Assembly: GCA_977006965.1 (NCBI GenBank)
Contig: OZ345354.1
Coordinates: 310,001 to 374,000 of the forward strand
Direction of reading: 5' to 3'
DNA from: Phymatolithon calcareum
Taxonomy: Eukaryota > Rhodophyta > Florideophyceae > Hapalidiales
DNA: 64,000 nt
In this document: positions 29,952-40,985 of the stretch, piece after piece
How the letters are laid out: the number at the start of each line of letters is the position of its first letter
Numbering within the stretch: the first letter of the stretch is position 1
Made by a program: the position numbers and the translations under genes
The notes under the pieces: model-generated
Seen by the model: the letters and a program-made list of their open reading frames with translations, nothing else
What the model was told of the DNA's origin: nothing
The model's database searches: none

Positions 29952-32692
29952 AAAGTTGAAAAGGTAGATCTTGAATTCTTCATTGCTTCATGAAAATAAT
30001 AGTATTTTACCGAACGCTTTACCTTCAGTGTACATTCAGACTCGAGTCGGATCCGTCTAATATTGATTATGAGTAATTTCTCGAGACAACGTATGAAACA
30101 TATGCGAAAAATACTGAATTCTCAATTCCTTCTCGCTCAAGTTTGGACCCAAAATCATACTTGACTAAAAGCGGAGTTCACTAAAACCAATACAGAGAAT
30201 GTGGTCAGATTATTGCTTTTTCGGCAAAAGACTAAGATGAGCTTGGGATTTACGATGTTTCCTAACATGAGCTGCGCAATGGTTATTTCTTGAGCTGTCA
30301 CAGGTATTGGGATAACAGCGGCTGTAACAAAGACTGTGCTCATGGAAACGCCTTGGGCGCGATCCTTAATGCAGCCGCGCACATAAACGAATTTTCTGTA
30401 GAAAGGCGCCTCCTATGTGACGCGTCCTCGTGATACACTTTTCTTAGTTGGATTATCGTGAGGAATGTAATGGGCAAGATAAACTATGTGAAGACAAAGA
30501 TTGGAGCCGCGCGTGATCATGGGCTTGACGGCTATTGCAGATGACAACGAAATGCGATTTTCTCGAGCGTTGGCGGAGCTGCGGCGTTTTTCTCTGATTT
30601 TTGATACTGTCCCCTTGCAGAGGGATCGAGGGTCATATCTATTGCTAAGAGTCTGAACGTAGACGAGTTACTATGTCTAGCTGCAGCACTGTTGTAGGGA
30701 TATTGAAGGACGTTTGTTTATTCTATTGCTTGTCATACGCTAGCAATCCACGGGGTAGTGTAGAACGTCCTCAGAGGCTGCGAATGAAAATCATTATCTC
30801 TTGCGCCCCATCTCGCATCCCTTCGCTATGACAGGTGGTATCTGCAAGTTGCTAACCAGGCTTGAATGTGACAGGAGGCCTTGATATTTATCTCTGAAGA
30901 TCGGTCAATCTGAGTAGAGCTATGCATTGAAGTTTCCCAATTAATTGCAAACTCGCAAAAGAAAGAAGCATGACACAGCTCCCCTTCAAGCAAAATGAAG
31001 CAGGCTGGCGCTATCAGCGAGACCTTGGGATGTATTCGGTGTCAAAAAATTTAAGAACTCTTACAGCGCAAAAAAATGCTGAACCGTGGGGTGCTTGGAA
31101 ATCCTACCTGCGAGTTCAGGTACCTCCAGTTTTGGCTCATCTGCAACTTACTCTAAATCAAATTATAAACCCCGCTTTTCGCGTAGAGCATTTGACATCT
31201 TCTGTTTGCTCTAACTCGAGAACTAATTCCAGCCTCAGATTCGGTAAATGACTTCATCCATATTGATAAGCCCCCTTCTTGGTACAGTACTGAAATATCT
31301 CTCAGTATGATGCTTACATGTACTTGATGATGAGTCTGCTGTCATCATGATGTCCGAGGTGATGACCCAGCGATACACCACATTGGGCAGCTCCAAAAGG
31401 GTCAGTTTTACTACCCGGAACAATCATTGTTCTGGGTAGTAAAGTATTGCGTGTTTACAGTACCAATGGCCTTGAATGCAAAGTTGATTAAGCCACTCTT
31501 CGCACCGACCATATACTTTCTTTTTAGTCCTGCCTGAGATTTGTTTTCCCGCTTCACCTTCAAAACAATACTCATCAAAGCTCTCTTCAGCCATAAGGGG
31601 AGAATCTCAGGATCCGCCCTGAATATAACAGAAACAATCAAAGAAGCAAACCTCTTGTTTGCGTCCAGCTTCGCTTAGTGACCAATATAAATCGGCAATT
31701 TCAGTTGACTCTCTTTCAGCGATCGCGACAGTATCTTCCTCCGGCTTACGCGCATATTATGTTTCTGTCGCGTTCTTTTCCGAAGTTTTCTTCATTCACT
31801 GACGAACCTGCTTTCTCATCTGCCTTGGACATTCTCCAGCAATCAAGTCTCAAGTCAAACGGTTGTCTTGCTGAAACATGCGCGCGGAGGCAGTTTTACC
31901 ACTATACCACAAGTGGTAATGCGATTTGGCTTTACTCTGAGGCGAAAACAGGTTCTCCTTGGTGAGGTAGTCGTCGCTGAAGAATATTCAAAGTGCTTTT
32001 CTAGCGACTGGTTCTCGCAGAACTATCACAATCGTGTAAGCTGGATCGCAGTTGAGTTCAGGACTTCCATTTTTTCGATGCCCAGGTTAATCGCCGGTAT
32101 GATTCGTCTGCAAAGGTACCATATTGGAAGACACTGAGAATGTGAACCAGGATTCCGCACATGGCCCTCGGTCACCCTTTGAAGCGTATCACGACATAAA
32201 CATGTGCTCATTTGCCCGCTTTCGTCCCGAAATCTTGTTCTTCTGACGACCATGTTGCACGTGTGTACGCCGATAAGGGCACAACACGCTCGAGACATAG
32301 ACCACTGCCTTGCTGTGCACATCATTCCTATTGAGCGAATTATAAATGCAGGAGTGCAGACAAATGAAAGAGGTGTCGTATTTACATCAGCAGAGTTTTC
32401 CATGGATGTGAAATTGAGGGAGCTCAGAAAGTGTACGTCAATTTCCTCTACTGGAGGGCTGCGGGAATGCGTAAGCCACATGTGAATAGCTGACAAGAAA
32501 GTCAAGTTCTTCTTTAGAATGTATTTCTGTCATAGACATGACGAAGGGACAGGATCCGTCTTCGAAATACGCAGACTGTTGTTAACTTTTCGCGCAATGC
32601 GGAAATAAATCGCTGGACGACAATGGGTTTGACTGGGCACGTTTTCGCAGCAGGCTATATGAGTTGAAGGTTTGGTAAGATTGGCTTGCTGA
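29952..32692. other. Gene-poor AT-rich stretch, ~2.7 kb
   Basis: No supported gene. Scattered frames under 100 codons (30970-31251 plus, 31411-31641 minus, 31678-31965 plus, 32026-32505 minus) have no motifs. A fold-back with about 18-bp arms and one mismatch lies at 31407-31443. Confidence 0.4.
31407..31443. repeat. Short fold-back, ~18-bp arms
   Basis: TTTACTACCC.GAACAAT pairs with ATTGTTC.GGGTAGTAAA across a 1-nt centre, with one mismatched position. It is close to a perfect palindrome. Confidence 0.7.
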
Positions 32693-32909
32693 GGGCCGAT
32701 GAACGAATAGTTCCCAACCGGGAAAATGGGAAATTGAGAAAAAGGGAACGCCAATATATCCAATAGAATACGTGCACTTGTGGAATTTGAACCTGAAAGA
32801 AGCAGAAGAAGTAAAGTTTCACAAATGCAGGTATTCTATTGGACGTACTCGCGTTCCCAATTTCTCATTTTCCCATTTTCGCGGTTGGGAACTATTCGTT
32901 CATCGGCCC
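32693..32909. mobile_element. MITE with ~78-bp inverted repeats and 3-bp target duplication
   Basis: The left arm begins GGGCCGATGAACGAATAG at 32693 and the right arm ends in its reverse complement at 32909. The arms stay matched for about 78 bp with a handful of mismatches and flank about 60 bp of unrelated sequence. TGA directly precedes (32690-32692) and follows (32910-32912), a 3-bp target duplication. GGGCC termini with a 3-bp duplication fit PIF/Harbinger-type MITEs. No coding capacity. Confidence 0.75.
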
Positions 32910-32912
32910 TGA

Positions 32913-33934
32913 TAAGACGGAGGAAACAGCGAACATTAACGATTGATCGGAGAGCTCTGATTTTGGCACTCGTTGAGGATCATTCTGTTAGAGACCACGT
33001 CGGCTCTTTGGCAGAAAGATACAAACAGCAGCCTCCTTTGTACAAGATCTCTAGAACTGCCTTTGACTGTGCCCCAAAAGAGTACATATACGTAAAAGTT
33101 GAAGAAAAAATCTCGTTGATGGAAGAAAGAATATAGTGTGAGCAGAATTCCATGTAAAGCCCAGATCTGACAATGCACTAGCTAAAGTAATGCCGAATCT
33201 CTCGGCAAGGAAATAAGAGACTTTGTCAAAGAGGAGATGATGACGGAATTCAATCAGTGTAGATACGGACCAGACTTTGACCCCATTAGCAATTGGCTGT
33301 CACTTCATTATTCTAAGACTGCTGTCATTTTTGAGCGATGCAATGAATCCCAGGAACTTCAAAAAGAAAGTAATGAGTAGTTACAGGCAGATATCGTCGT
33401 GCTGTGTAGTGCGCGCACCACGGCCAGTATAGGATCCCTTCGCTTTCTACAAGGAGAAGCATTCCACTGGGAGCGAGTAGAAGGCAGAAAAGAATCGTTT
33501 AGTTTCTCTACGCCATTGCGAGTGGCGGTATGGAGCTGCGGTTGATCCGCCAACCTCACGATGAGAAAAAGCTCTGAACGAGACAACTGATGCGATGCTT
33601 TGGTTATCGAAACACTGCCTATCTCAGATTGGGGCAAGCGCGTACGACAGTACTATTCAAAGGACTAGAGGATCGGAAGGATTCTCCCTCGGATTAGGAT
33701 TCAGTCAAGAAGTCAAGAGGGAATATTTTTTGATTCCGCAAATGCAATCAATATTGGAATGCTATCGAAATTAGCTCGTCGTCAAATGCACCTACAGCAC
33801 TACACAAAAAATTTCGAGCTGGGCGTGGAGCCTGATCTCCTTCAAATATCATTCCAGCGCTCTCTACCTCAGACCCTCGGCAAAGCCAAGCCCCGGGAGC
33901 GAACGCCAGAGATTCCGCCCTCAACGCTGGCGCA
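32913..33934. other. Possible decayed coding region (plus strand), otherwise no gene
   Basis: Plus-strand phases between about 32913 and 33700 read in coherent runs (SVRDHVGSLAERYKQQPPLY, FNQCRYGPDFDPISNWL, FLQGEAFHWERVEGRKE) separated by stops. They may be remains of a lost gene next to the MITE. No family is recognised. Confidence 0.3.
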
Positions 33935-34413
33935 ATGTCTGCTCCAGTTGATGACCTCCCCAATATTCGACTTCCTCATCCTCCCAATCCCCCTATGTCT
34001 CAACCAGTGGAGACGAGGGATGATGACGAGCAAAAGCTCCCACCAGGTGTGTGTCCGTCCAAATACAGCACTGCAGCAGCTCGCAGGGCGTTGCTTCAGG
34101 AGAGACTCCGAATCGAATCGCTGGGCAAGGAGAAACTGCGACTCGACCTCTTGAACGTTCAGTCGATAGAGTTTATTGATGGAAACTTTGAACACCATTT
34201 CTTGGAGTAAGTTATTGTCCCCAACTGTTCTAGTCGCTATGTGCTCGAATCGGACTATTCTGACCCGAATTATGAGTTTTGGACAGTTCACTTGCTATTG
34301 TCACTCGCATCGAACTAACTGCTGCGAGAAAGCGCTCTGGTCGTCGCAGGAGGCGCAGAATGGCTCAGGAAAGGAAAGCAATTTCCAAACGGCAGCGACG
34401 TGACCATCCTTGA
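33935..34413 (+). CDS. Small basic hypothetical protein, two exons
   Basis: Unrecognised. Exon 1 33935-34206, GTAAGT donor at 34207, likely acceptor GCGAG at 34328 preceded by a CTAAC branch-like site (34314-34318), exon 2 34329-34413. The join keeps frame and gives 118 aa. The protein has a Pro/Asp-rich N-terminus (LPNIRLPHPPNPPMSQPVE), a charged helix (AAARRALLQERLRIESLGKE), FIDGNFEHHFLE, and a strongly basic tail (KRSGRRRRRMAQERKAISKR) that looks nuclear or RNA-binding. Without the splice the protein would end two codons after the donor and lose the basic tail. The gene is inferred from splice signals and composition only. Confidence 0.5.
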
Positions 34414-36250
34414 TTCTACAGGGGGTGAACCACACAATTGCGTAGAGTCGATTGTGCGAAATCACGTTAAATAGTGTTAGAAATGGATTTGTAAGTGGTA
34501 GATGTACTACCGAACTTTATTGTTTTCAAGGCGAACCGGTCAATATGTAGTCTGGGAAACCTACCAATATTCTAAACTAAATTCTCTCGTGCGATGGTTC
34601 GGATTGTCCGCGAACAGGCGCCAGATATAGCTGTATTGCCGCATCTCTCCCTCGTTGATCGACAGAAGACGAGGACATCCTCTCAAAAATTGTTCCTTCT
34701 AGCAGCTATCTTCACAAAACTGACGACGCCGACGAGAGATCTTGTTCCACATTGACGGCCACGCCACCTTCAGATCCTTCGGCGATGAGGTTTCACCGAA
34801 CATATCAGCTCGCCTGTACATCGTGGCCTTATATCACCAGTTCGTGATTCTTTTTCGGATGTCAGAAACTGGAAGATGCGCCAAGCCAAATCTCTCCTGC
34901 ATTGATAGTGGTGGGGACTTGTGTACGTCCAAGCGAAAAAGTCGTCATTCTTGCAAAGGATGAAAATATGGCCCACAGTCATCGTTGTAGCTGTGCTCCT
35001 TCCTAGGTGTTCAATACAAGGACTGTGGACAGTATCAATATTGAGCACATACAATAAATTTGTCCTTGTCCTAAAAGGGAAAAGTGGATTTGAAATGTAC
35101 GATTGTTCCGATCGCTGCCGAAGCAGAAATTGGATCCAAATTGTTTCTGGTCGAATCGCCTTAACCGAAACTTGCAATTGATTATTGATGAATGTAGAGG
35201 AAATATGGTTGTTGAGGTGGCTTTACTTATTCTCCTCCTTGTACTGCATCCAGGAATATGCCTCATCAATTTTTCTGTTTGGGCGGAATAGCTAAAATCA
35301 GCTGGTGATGATGAGTACATGTCCTCCTTTCCCGCTGTTCAAAACAGGGTTACTAGAAGGGATGTTCGCTGATACAGATCAACCATATTCAGACCCGCTA
35401 AAGAAATTGGATTTTGCACTATCACGACGAGACGGCAAATATCAACACGGCGATCAACATGATGTCGTGCGCCATCGTCGAGGTTTTCGATGATTGAAAG
35501 GTAGGAAAAAGGAGACCGGAAACTTCAAGGCTTTGCCTTAGACTCCACTGTGAGAGCTCATGACGGCCTCTATGCCAGGCTTCCGATTTTGCAGCTGGCT
35601 CCAGTCTTGAAGGCAGATTTTGAAGGCGTTAGCAGTCACCAGGCCAAGGGACATAGTAGTAATTACTGATGGAGTCATAGGTATTCTGGTCAAGAATCGG
35701 ACTTTGATGAACGCCCAGGCTGAATGGACGTGACGCTCCTGGGATATAATGATGGCTGACCACAGAGGCTAATGCGTTCAGGTGAATGAATTGAACTTCC
35801 CGCAACGTAGAATCAAACGGGGGTGCCAAGGTACGCGGACTTTTCAATGTGTTTGTTTACAGCGCCTTGTCCTTGCCTTCGGACTCAGTTATCAGTTTTT
35901 CTACACGTGCTTGGCGTAGTGTATGACGAGTCCTATCGTCATCTTCTATGCAATATGTAGCATAGATCGCGGAAGGCCACATCTCTGGATCAAGAGCCTA
36001 ACTGTAGAGAAATCAATTCTGATTGATTACTTTGGACCTAGTGCTGAGGTTGAGCATATTGCGCTGCAACGAAAAGGCGGGTCATCGCCGATTCACTAAG
36101 GGGCTAGCTATGAATGGAAAAGACGAAATCGAGCCCTCGCAGGGAGAGAAATTCGATTTAAGAAGATTTTAGGAAACTAAAAGGCTAAGTCGAATCTAAC
36201 GATAAGCGGACTTGCTACTCAATCTAAGGTCTTGGGAACGTTTAAAATAA
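34414..36250. other. Intergenic, ~1.8 kb, no supported gene
   Basis: Short opposing frames in 34742-35320 overlap one another and carry no motifs. Nothing else is recognised. Confidence 0.4.
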
Positions 36251-37081
36251 TCAAACAAACATCCTTCTGGATGAATCTCCAGCGGTGTTGTTCTTGCAAA
36301 CTCTCTTATGTACTTTCCAGTCGATCATCTGACAGTCCCTGCCACAGTACATCACCGCAGAAGATCTATTTCTCGAACATCCCTGCCCGGTGCATCTCTT
36401 GAGCCCTCCCCGGAATTGTAAGCACATTGCCTGATCCGTGGCGCAGTGCGCGCAGCGGACGCCAGGCAATGTCTCTTGATGACCTGCCGCCGAAGCTGCA
36501 TCTACTGCCACAATGCGAGGCACCATCCAACATTCACTTGTCACCTTCTTCTTTTTCAAGTCTTTAATGTATGCGCTCGTGCCATACATGGCGTATCTTT
36601 CCCGCGACATAAATGTGAACGGCGTGTTGTCAATCCATTTTTCAAACGAGGACTTCAGGTTCCCTCGGAGCAGCGCCGCAGCGATGACCGGTTCAGATAC
36701 ATGACGATTGCAATCCGCATCAATAGGCGCATCGAACTTCCTGAACGAAATCCAAGAGCCAAAGACTAGTCTGCCTTCGAAAGGAGTGTCTTTCACGATG
36801 CCGAAGAACCGCTCTAGACGCTCTGGAGGATAGAAATCGTCAGAGACGGCCTTTTTGATCACGGCCGCAAGTGTCATGGGGGTGAAGTCACCGCCAAGGA
36901 CTGTATCCGTCAGAACCTTTGGATCCAGCTCGCGGTTCGAGCACTTGGCAGTATGGTCGTCTCCTTCCACGGACATCCCGCACCCGCGTGGGCAAGCCGG
37001 CGGAAGTTCGTAATCGCCATCGCAAGAGTTCATGCTGAATTTTTCATTCGCTACAGTTTCCTGTGCAAGGAGGCAGTGCAA
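36251..37081 (-). CDS. MYND-type zinc-finger protein
   Basis: 276 aa from the first Met (37081); a second in-frame Met at 37033 (MNSCDGDYELPP) is also plausible. The N-terminal part carries a Cys pair motif CPRGCGM..H..C. The middle (DFYPPERLERFFGIV, RLVFGSWISFRKFDAP, FMSRERYAMYGTSAYIKDL) is not recognised. The last ~60 residues form a MYND finger: CAHC, then CLQFRGGLKRCTGQGCS, MYCGRDCQMIDWKVHKRVC, supplying the full Cys/His ligand set. MYND fingers bind short proline-rich peptides and often sit in chromatin regulators. No SET domain is visible. Intronless. Confidence 0.8.
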   Translation of the reverse strand: MHCLLAQETVANEKFSMNSCDGDYELPPACPRGCGMSVEGDDHTAKCSNRELDPKVLTDTVLGGDFTPMTLAAVIKKAVSDDFYPPERLERFFGIVKDTPFEGRLVFGSWISFRKFDAPIDADCNRHVSEPVIAAALLRGNLKSSFEKWIDNTPFTFMSRERYAMYGTSAYIKDLKKKKVTSECWMVPRIVAVDAASAAGHQETLPGVRCAHCATDQAMCLQFRGGLKRCTGQGCSRNRSSAVMYCGRDCQMIDWKVHKRVCKNNTAGDSSRRMFV

Positions 37082-39041
37082 TGACAGCGGGGCAGCGGAT
37101 GCCTGAGCACAATCACAATATTTGTTACAAATCGAAAATTTGTAATTTTTATCGGATTCCTATATCTCAGTTTTTGTAGGCAGTCGTGAGACTCTAATTG
37201 GAAAACAATAAATTTTAAATAAACTGTTTAACGATCCATCCAGAATTCTGAGCAACATGGCGAAGGCCATAAAAATACCTGTCTTTGGGCTGTACAAGAA
37301 ACTCGTATTGAACCAACTGCACACAGTTGTCGGATTGATTGTTTTTCATCTATGATCTATCGATTGCCGTCCAAAGTTTGGTTCTACTACGAATGTAGAG
37401 TACTATCAGTATGCATACAGCGATATTCCTAGTACTTCCGCACCATTGATCGGCTTTATTGAAAGCTTAAAATGGTTTGAATGCGATTGATATGTTTATC
37501 AGCATGTGAGGACATCTTCTCCAGTGGTCCTTGAACGAAGTTGCGATGTGTTTCTGAACCGGGTCCTCTTATAAAAAGACCATAACAGTAAGAGAAGTAT
37601 CGCAGTGCTAGTGCGAAGGCCAGCAATTTTCGATGTCTTATAAAACTCAGGTGCTGTTTGTCTGTGGAGACCTCAAATCACAATTCACGCCATTTGCTTG
37701 GTCTTATTCGGTCTTGGTGTCACATCATGCTCCATTGTCGTTTTACACTACTCGCACACTCGTATGTTTTTGTCTAACCTAAACATACCAAAGTCCTAAT
37801 GATCTCACTACTTACCAACTACCCCTGGGTTTCAATCAGGTTTTCTGCGACATCGGCTCAGGGAATTCAGCGGCGGTGCCTGACATCGACTCTGTCTCTC
37901 TTGGGCACAGCATCTACTGCAAGTTTGCGGAGAATGGTGGAGATAGTGTACGTGCTGCATATACAGAAAGTTGAGTGACCTTATTTTCGCTCGAGATCCT
38001 GCAACAATCAAACAAACAAACAATACAGAATAAAATGGTAGAGGAAAGAGATCATTTGCTACGTATTGTGCGTAGAAGGGCAGAGCAGTTGTGGGAACAT
38101 CTAGAGCAAATATGTCTGTTGCATACTTGCAGATTCTTTTAAGGTAAGCCATGCAAAAGGAGCAGAGTCACTTGCTGTCTTTGCGTGGTAAAGTAATCTG
38201 AGTACGTGGCCGAGCTACATTTCTCGATTTTTGAGGTCACTGAATTAGCACGAGGTTCAACAGTTGGCACGCAGTACCAATTTTTCATCAGTCTCCGCCA
38301 TAAAACTATGAGGATATCGACTGCAAACTTGAATATCCCGGAAGCACAACCGTTGGTCTTACTCCGGCATGTCCCTCGGCGAATTCCACGCAGGAATTGG
38401 GTGCTATCCTACGGAGTCTTCTAGACTCAATATTCAAAGGATTAACAAAACCGAGAAGATTGACATTCCGAGACAATCCTTTTTTCCAGCTGGTCAAGTT
38501 GTTAAATTGACCCGGGGGGTGCGCATCATAGATATGGTCCAGAGAAGGTCTGTGGTTCGAGTCCCGGAGTGCGTCTGCTATCGTGAAGAGTCCGACGCAG
38601 TGCTGAGCAGGAACGTGACAAGTAAAGGAAACGTGTAGGGAGTGCGCTACACAGTGCAGTAGTTGCCGATTTACTCTAAAAAAGGGGTACCGGGCACTAC
38701 AATAAAAAAACAGAGTACATGCTAGGGGCTCAGATAGAACACCAGACATTAGAGTAGAGCAGCCCTAGTGAGGGTAGCACCTGAGGAAGCCTTGCCCGTA
38801 TAGGGCTTTAAAAAATTGCAATAAAAAATACAATAAAATATTCAAATTACGCAATCTTACGAGATGATTACTGTAATTTAAATTACTGTCAGGAACCTCA
38901 ATGTGCGTATCGTTTAATTTAGACAGCGGGCCCAAAATGCCTTGCCGCCTAGCTCTATTATTCACAACCTTATCTCAAACAGTTAAACTGCGATACAGGC
39001 GTGTACAAACGAACATACGCACTTGGACCAAGAAGCCTCCA
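37082..39041. other. Intergenic, ~2 kb; only a tRNA-like relic
   Basis: AT-rich, no supported gene. A simple (CAAA)n run lies near 38006. The tRNA-like relic at 38484-38575 is listed separately. The right end includes the capping-enzyme promoter region. Confidence 0.4.
38484..38575 (+). pseudogene. tRNA-like relic with A and B boxes
   Basis: TGGTCAAGTTG (38491-38501) fits the internal A box, and GTCA/TGAC closes an 11-nt D loop. GGTTCGAGTCC (38554-38564) is an exact B box. The 63-nt spacing suits a long-variable-arm or intron-bearing tRNA, but the T stem and acceptor stem do not pair, so it is at best a decayed tRNA or tRNA-derived SINE head. Confidence 0.35.
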
Positions 39042-40427
39042 ATGTCTGAGCTTGGGCTTCACCCCCTGCCAGAGCACGAGCCGAAGCTCAATGCCCTGCG
39101 ACAGCACTTTATGCGGCTCATCATCGATGCGTCAGGAACAACCGAGCGCATCAACCATAACCGATTTCCTGGCACGATGGCGCTCACCCTGTCTCGCCGC
39201 CATATGCGCATGATCTGCACCAGCGATTATGTTGTGCTGGAAAAGTCAGATGGAACGCGTTATATGCTACTCGCGCTTGCAAATCACGTATTCCTCATCG
39301 ACCGGCTTATGAAATTTTACGTCGTTGATCCGAATCCGGCAATTCTGCGAAAGGAGGACATGAGGCCGCAGAACGACACCATTTTAGATGGCGAGATTGT
39401 ACGCAATCTCATCACTCAGGAATTCGAGTTCCTTATCTACGATGCTGTCATCATTGATGGGAACCATGCAGTCGGGACCATGGACTTTCGAGCACGCATG
39501 TCGGAGACCGAGCTGTTTGTCATCAGCATGCGCGTGACTAGCCCATTTGCGACAGGACTATTACGCATGCGTCTGAAGGACTATTACGAGAAGAAGGATA
39601 TCCGCAAGCTGTTTTCTCGAATCAAAAAACATGGTCGAGAATACATCTACATTAACAACGACCGACGCGATGGGGCGATATGTAACCTTAATGACGGCGT
39701 CATTTTCACCCCGGTTGGAAAGCCGTATGTTGTGAAGAACTGCGATGCATTACTGAAGTGGAAACCGCCGCATCTAAACTCGGTCGATTTCATGCTAATG
39801 CTCGAGCGATGCGTTGACCCACGAAGCAGCTTGCCAAGCGTTAAACCCTCAATTGCGTACAACGGTAAGGGCGGCATCGTGAAGCTTCGGCAAGTACATT
39901 TTCCGTCAAAGCAGAGAATGGAGTGGGCGAAACATTTCGACCGCTTCAATGAATCCATCGTGGAATTGAGCTACGACCGGATGGCAGGGGAATGGCGGTA
40001 CATTCGGCAGCGCGAAGACAAGAAGATGCCCAATTTCTCATCAACCGTAATTGATACACTCGAGTCGATTGCGGAATCAATGGATCGCGAGGAATTAGTG
40101 TTGTACATAGAGAATCATTCGCGAGGGCCTCCACAGTCGGCTGAAATCTTCGTAAAGGCGAAATTTGACAATGAGAAGAAGTGCAAAGTGAGAAACGACC
40201 TTTACGACGCGGAGAACAAAGCGTACCTTCTGTCGACCCCCATATCCCTAATCCCACCCCCATTCATGCAACTGCCCCCTCGTGCAATGGGTCGAGGAGG
40301 TGGAAGAGGAAGGCCGCGTGCTCGGCACGGCAATCGACAAGAAAATAATGCGAATCATGCTGGACCTCCGGCTGGTGGTCAAGATGACGATTCTCGACAG
40401 CAACCTGATTATTCCGATGATGTATAA
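39042..40427 (+). CDS. mRNA capping enzyme, guanylyltransferase subunit
   Basis: Transfers GMP to the 5' diphosphate end of nascent RNA polymerase II transcripts. The frame is open from 38901; the start MSELGLHPLPEHEP (39042) is preferred because the preceding residues do not look like this family, but earlier Mets remain possible. Nucleotidyltransferase motifs in order: motif I EKSDGTRYMLLA (catalytic Lys), motif III ILDGEIV, motif IIIa FLIYDAV, motif IV DGVIFTP, motif V LLKWKPPHLNSVDF, then an OB-fold-like region ending IVELSYDRMAGEWRYIRQRED. The tail is Gly/Arg-rich (GRGGGRGRPRARHGN), an RNA-binding type. No Cys-type RNA triphosphatase domain precedes it, so this is a stand-alone guanylyltransferase as in fungi. 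461 aa, intronless. Confidence 0.93.
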   Translation: MSELGLHPLPEHEPKLNALRQHFMRLIIDASGTTERINHNRFPGTMALTLSRRHMRMICTSDYVVLEKSDGTRYMLLALANHVFLIDRLMKFYVVDPNPAILRKEDMRPQNDTILDGEIVRNLITQEFEFLIYDAVIIDGNHAVGTMDFRARMSETELFVISMRVTSPFATGLLRMRLKDYYEKKDIRKLFSRIKKHGREYIYINNDRRDGAICNLNDGVIFTPVGKPYVVKNCDALLKWKPPHLNSVDFMLMLERCVDPRSSLPSVKPSIAYNGKGGIVKLRQVHFPSKQRMEWAKHFDRFNESIVELSYDRMAGEWRYIRQREDKKMPNFSSTVIDTLESIAESMDREELVLYIENHSRGPPQSAEIFVKAKFDNEKKCKVRNDLYDAENKAYLLSTPISLIPPPFMQLPPRAMGRGGGRGRPRARHGNRQENNANHAGPPAGGQDDDSRQQPDYSDDV

Positions 40428-40985
40428 CGAAAAAAGTGCAACGCCCGACTTATTCTAACACACAACTGTACTGTTAACTATTTTGTGTGTACATAAAAAC
40501 GGACACTGACATCAAGCCAACCGTTGGCTGACTGCAATTTAGGTTCGCACTGGCGCCAAAAGAATGAACCGGTAACTCGGTCCTCCACGTGGATGTTATG
40601 CACCTGCAATGCGCTCGTTCGTAGCTGCGCAGTTTTTCAAGTAGGGAAATCCTATTTCTGAACACCGCTGTTGTACAAAGGGCGTCTGTGGTAAACGCGA
40701 TTGAAGGCGCCGTCGTCAAGTCGGCGCTTCGTTGATTGTGCATATGCTCAGTTTTTAGCCCTGAAAGATTCTTCGGCAATCTGAATTTTCGTTACATGTA
40801 ATCAGACTCGCTGCCTCTAATCAAAAAATGGGAAGTTTGAGCTGTGTAGACGACCGAAGTACCAACTTTATTGCCTGACAACCGATCGCCGTTTAATGCC
40901 AAAGATTCCTAACATAACGTACACACACCGGCGCTCAAGATCAGAAAATCTTAAGCACCGATCGAGCGACCTCCGCAGATACCCA
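40428..40985. other. Convergent intergenic, no gene
   Basis: 558 bp between the stops of the capping enzyme and Asn-tRNA synthetase. Only 3' UTRs are expected; a minus frame at 40474-40779 has no motifs. Confidence 0.5.
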
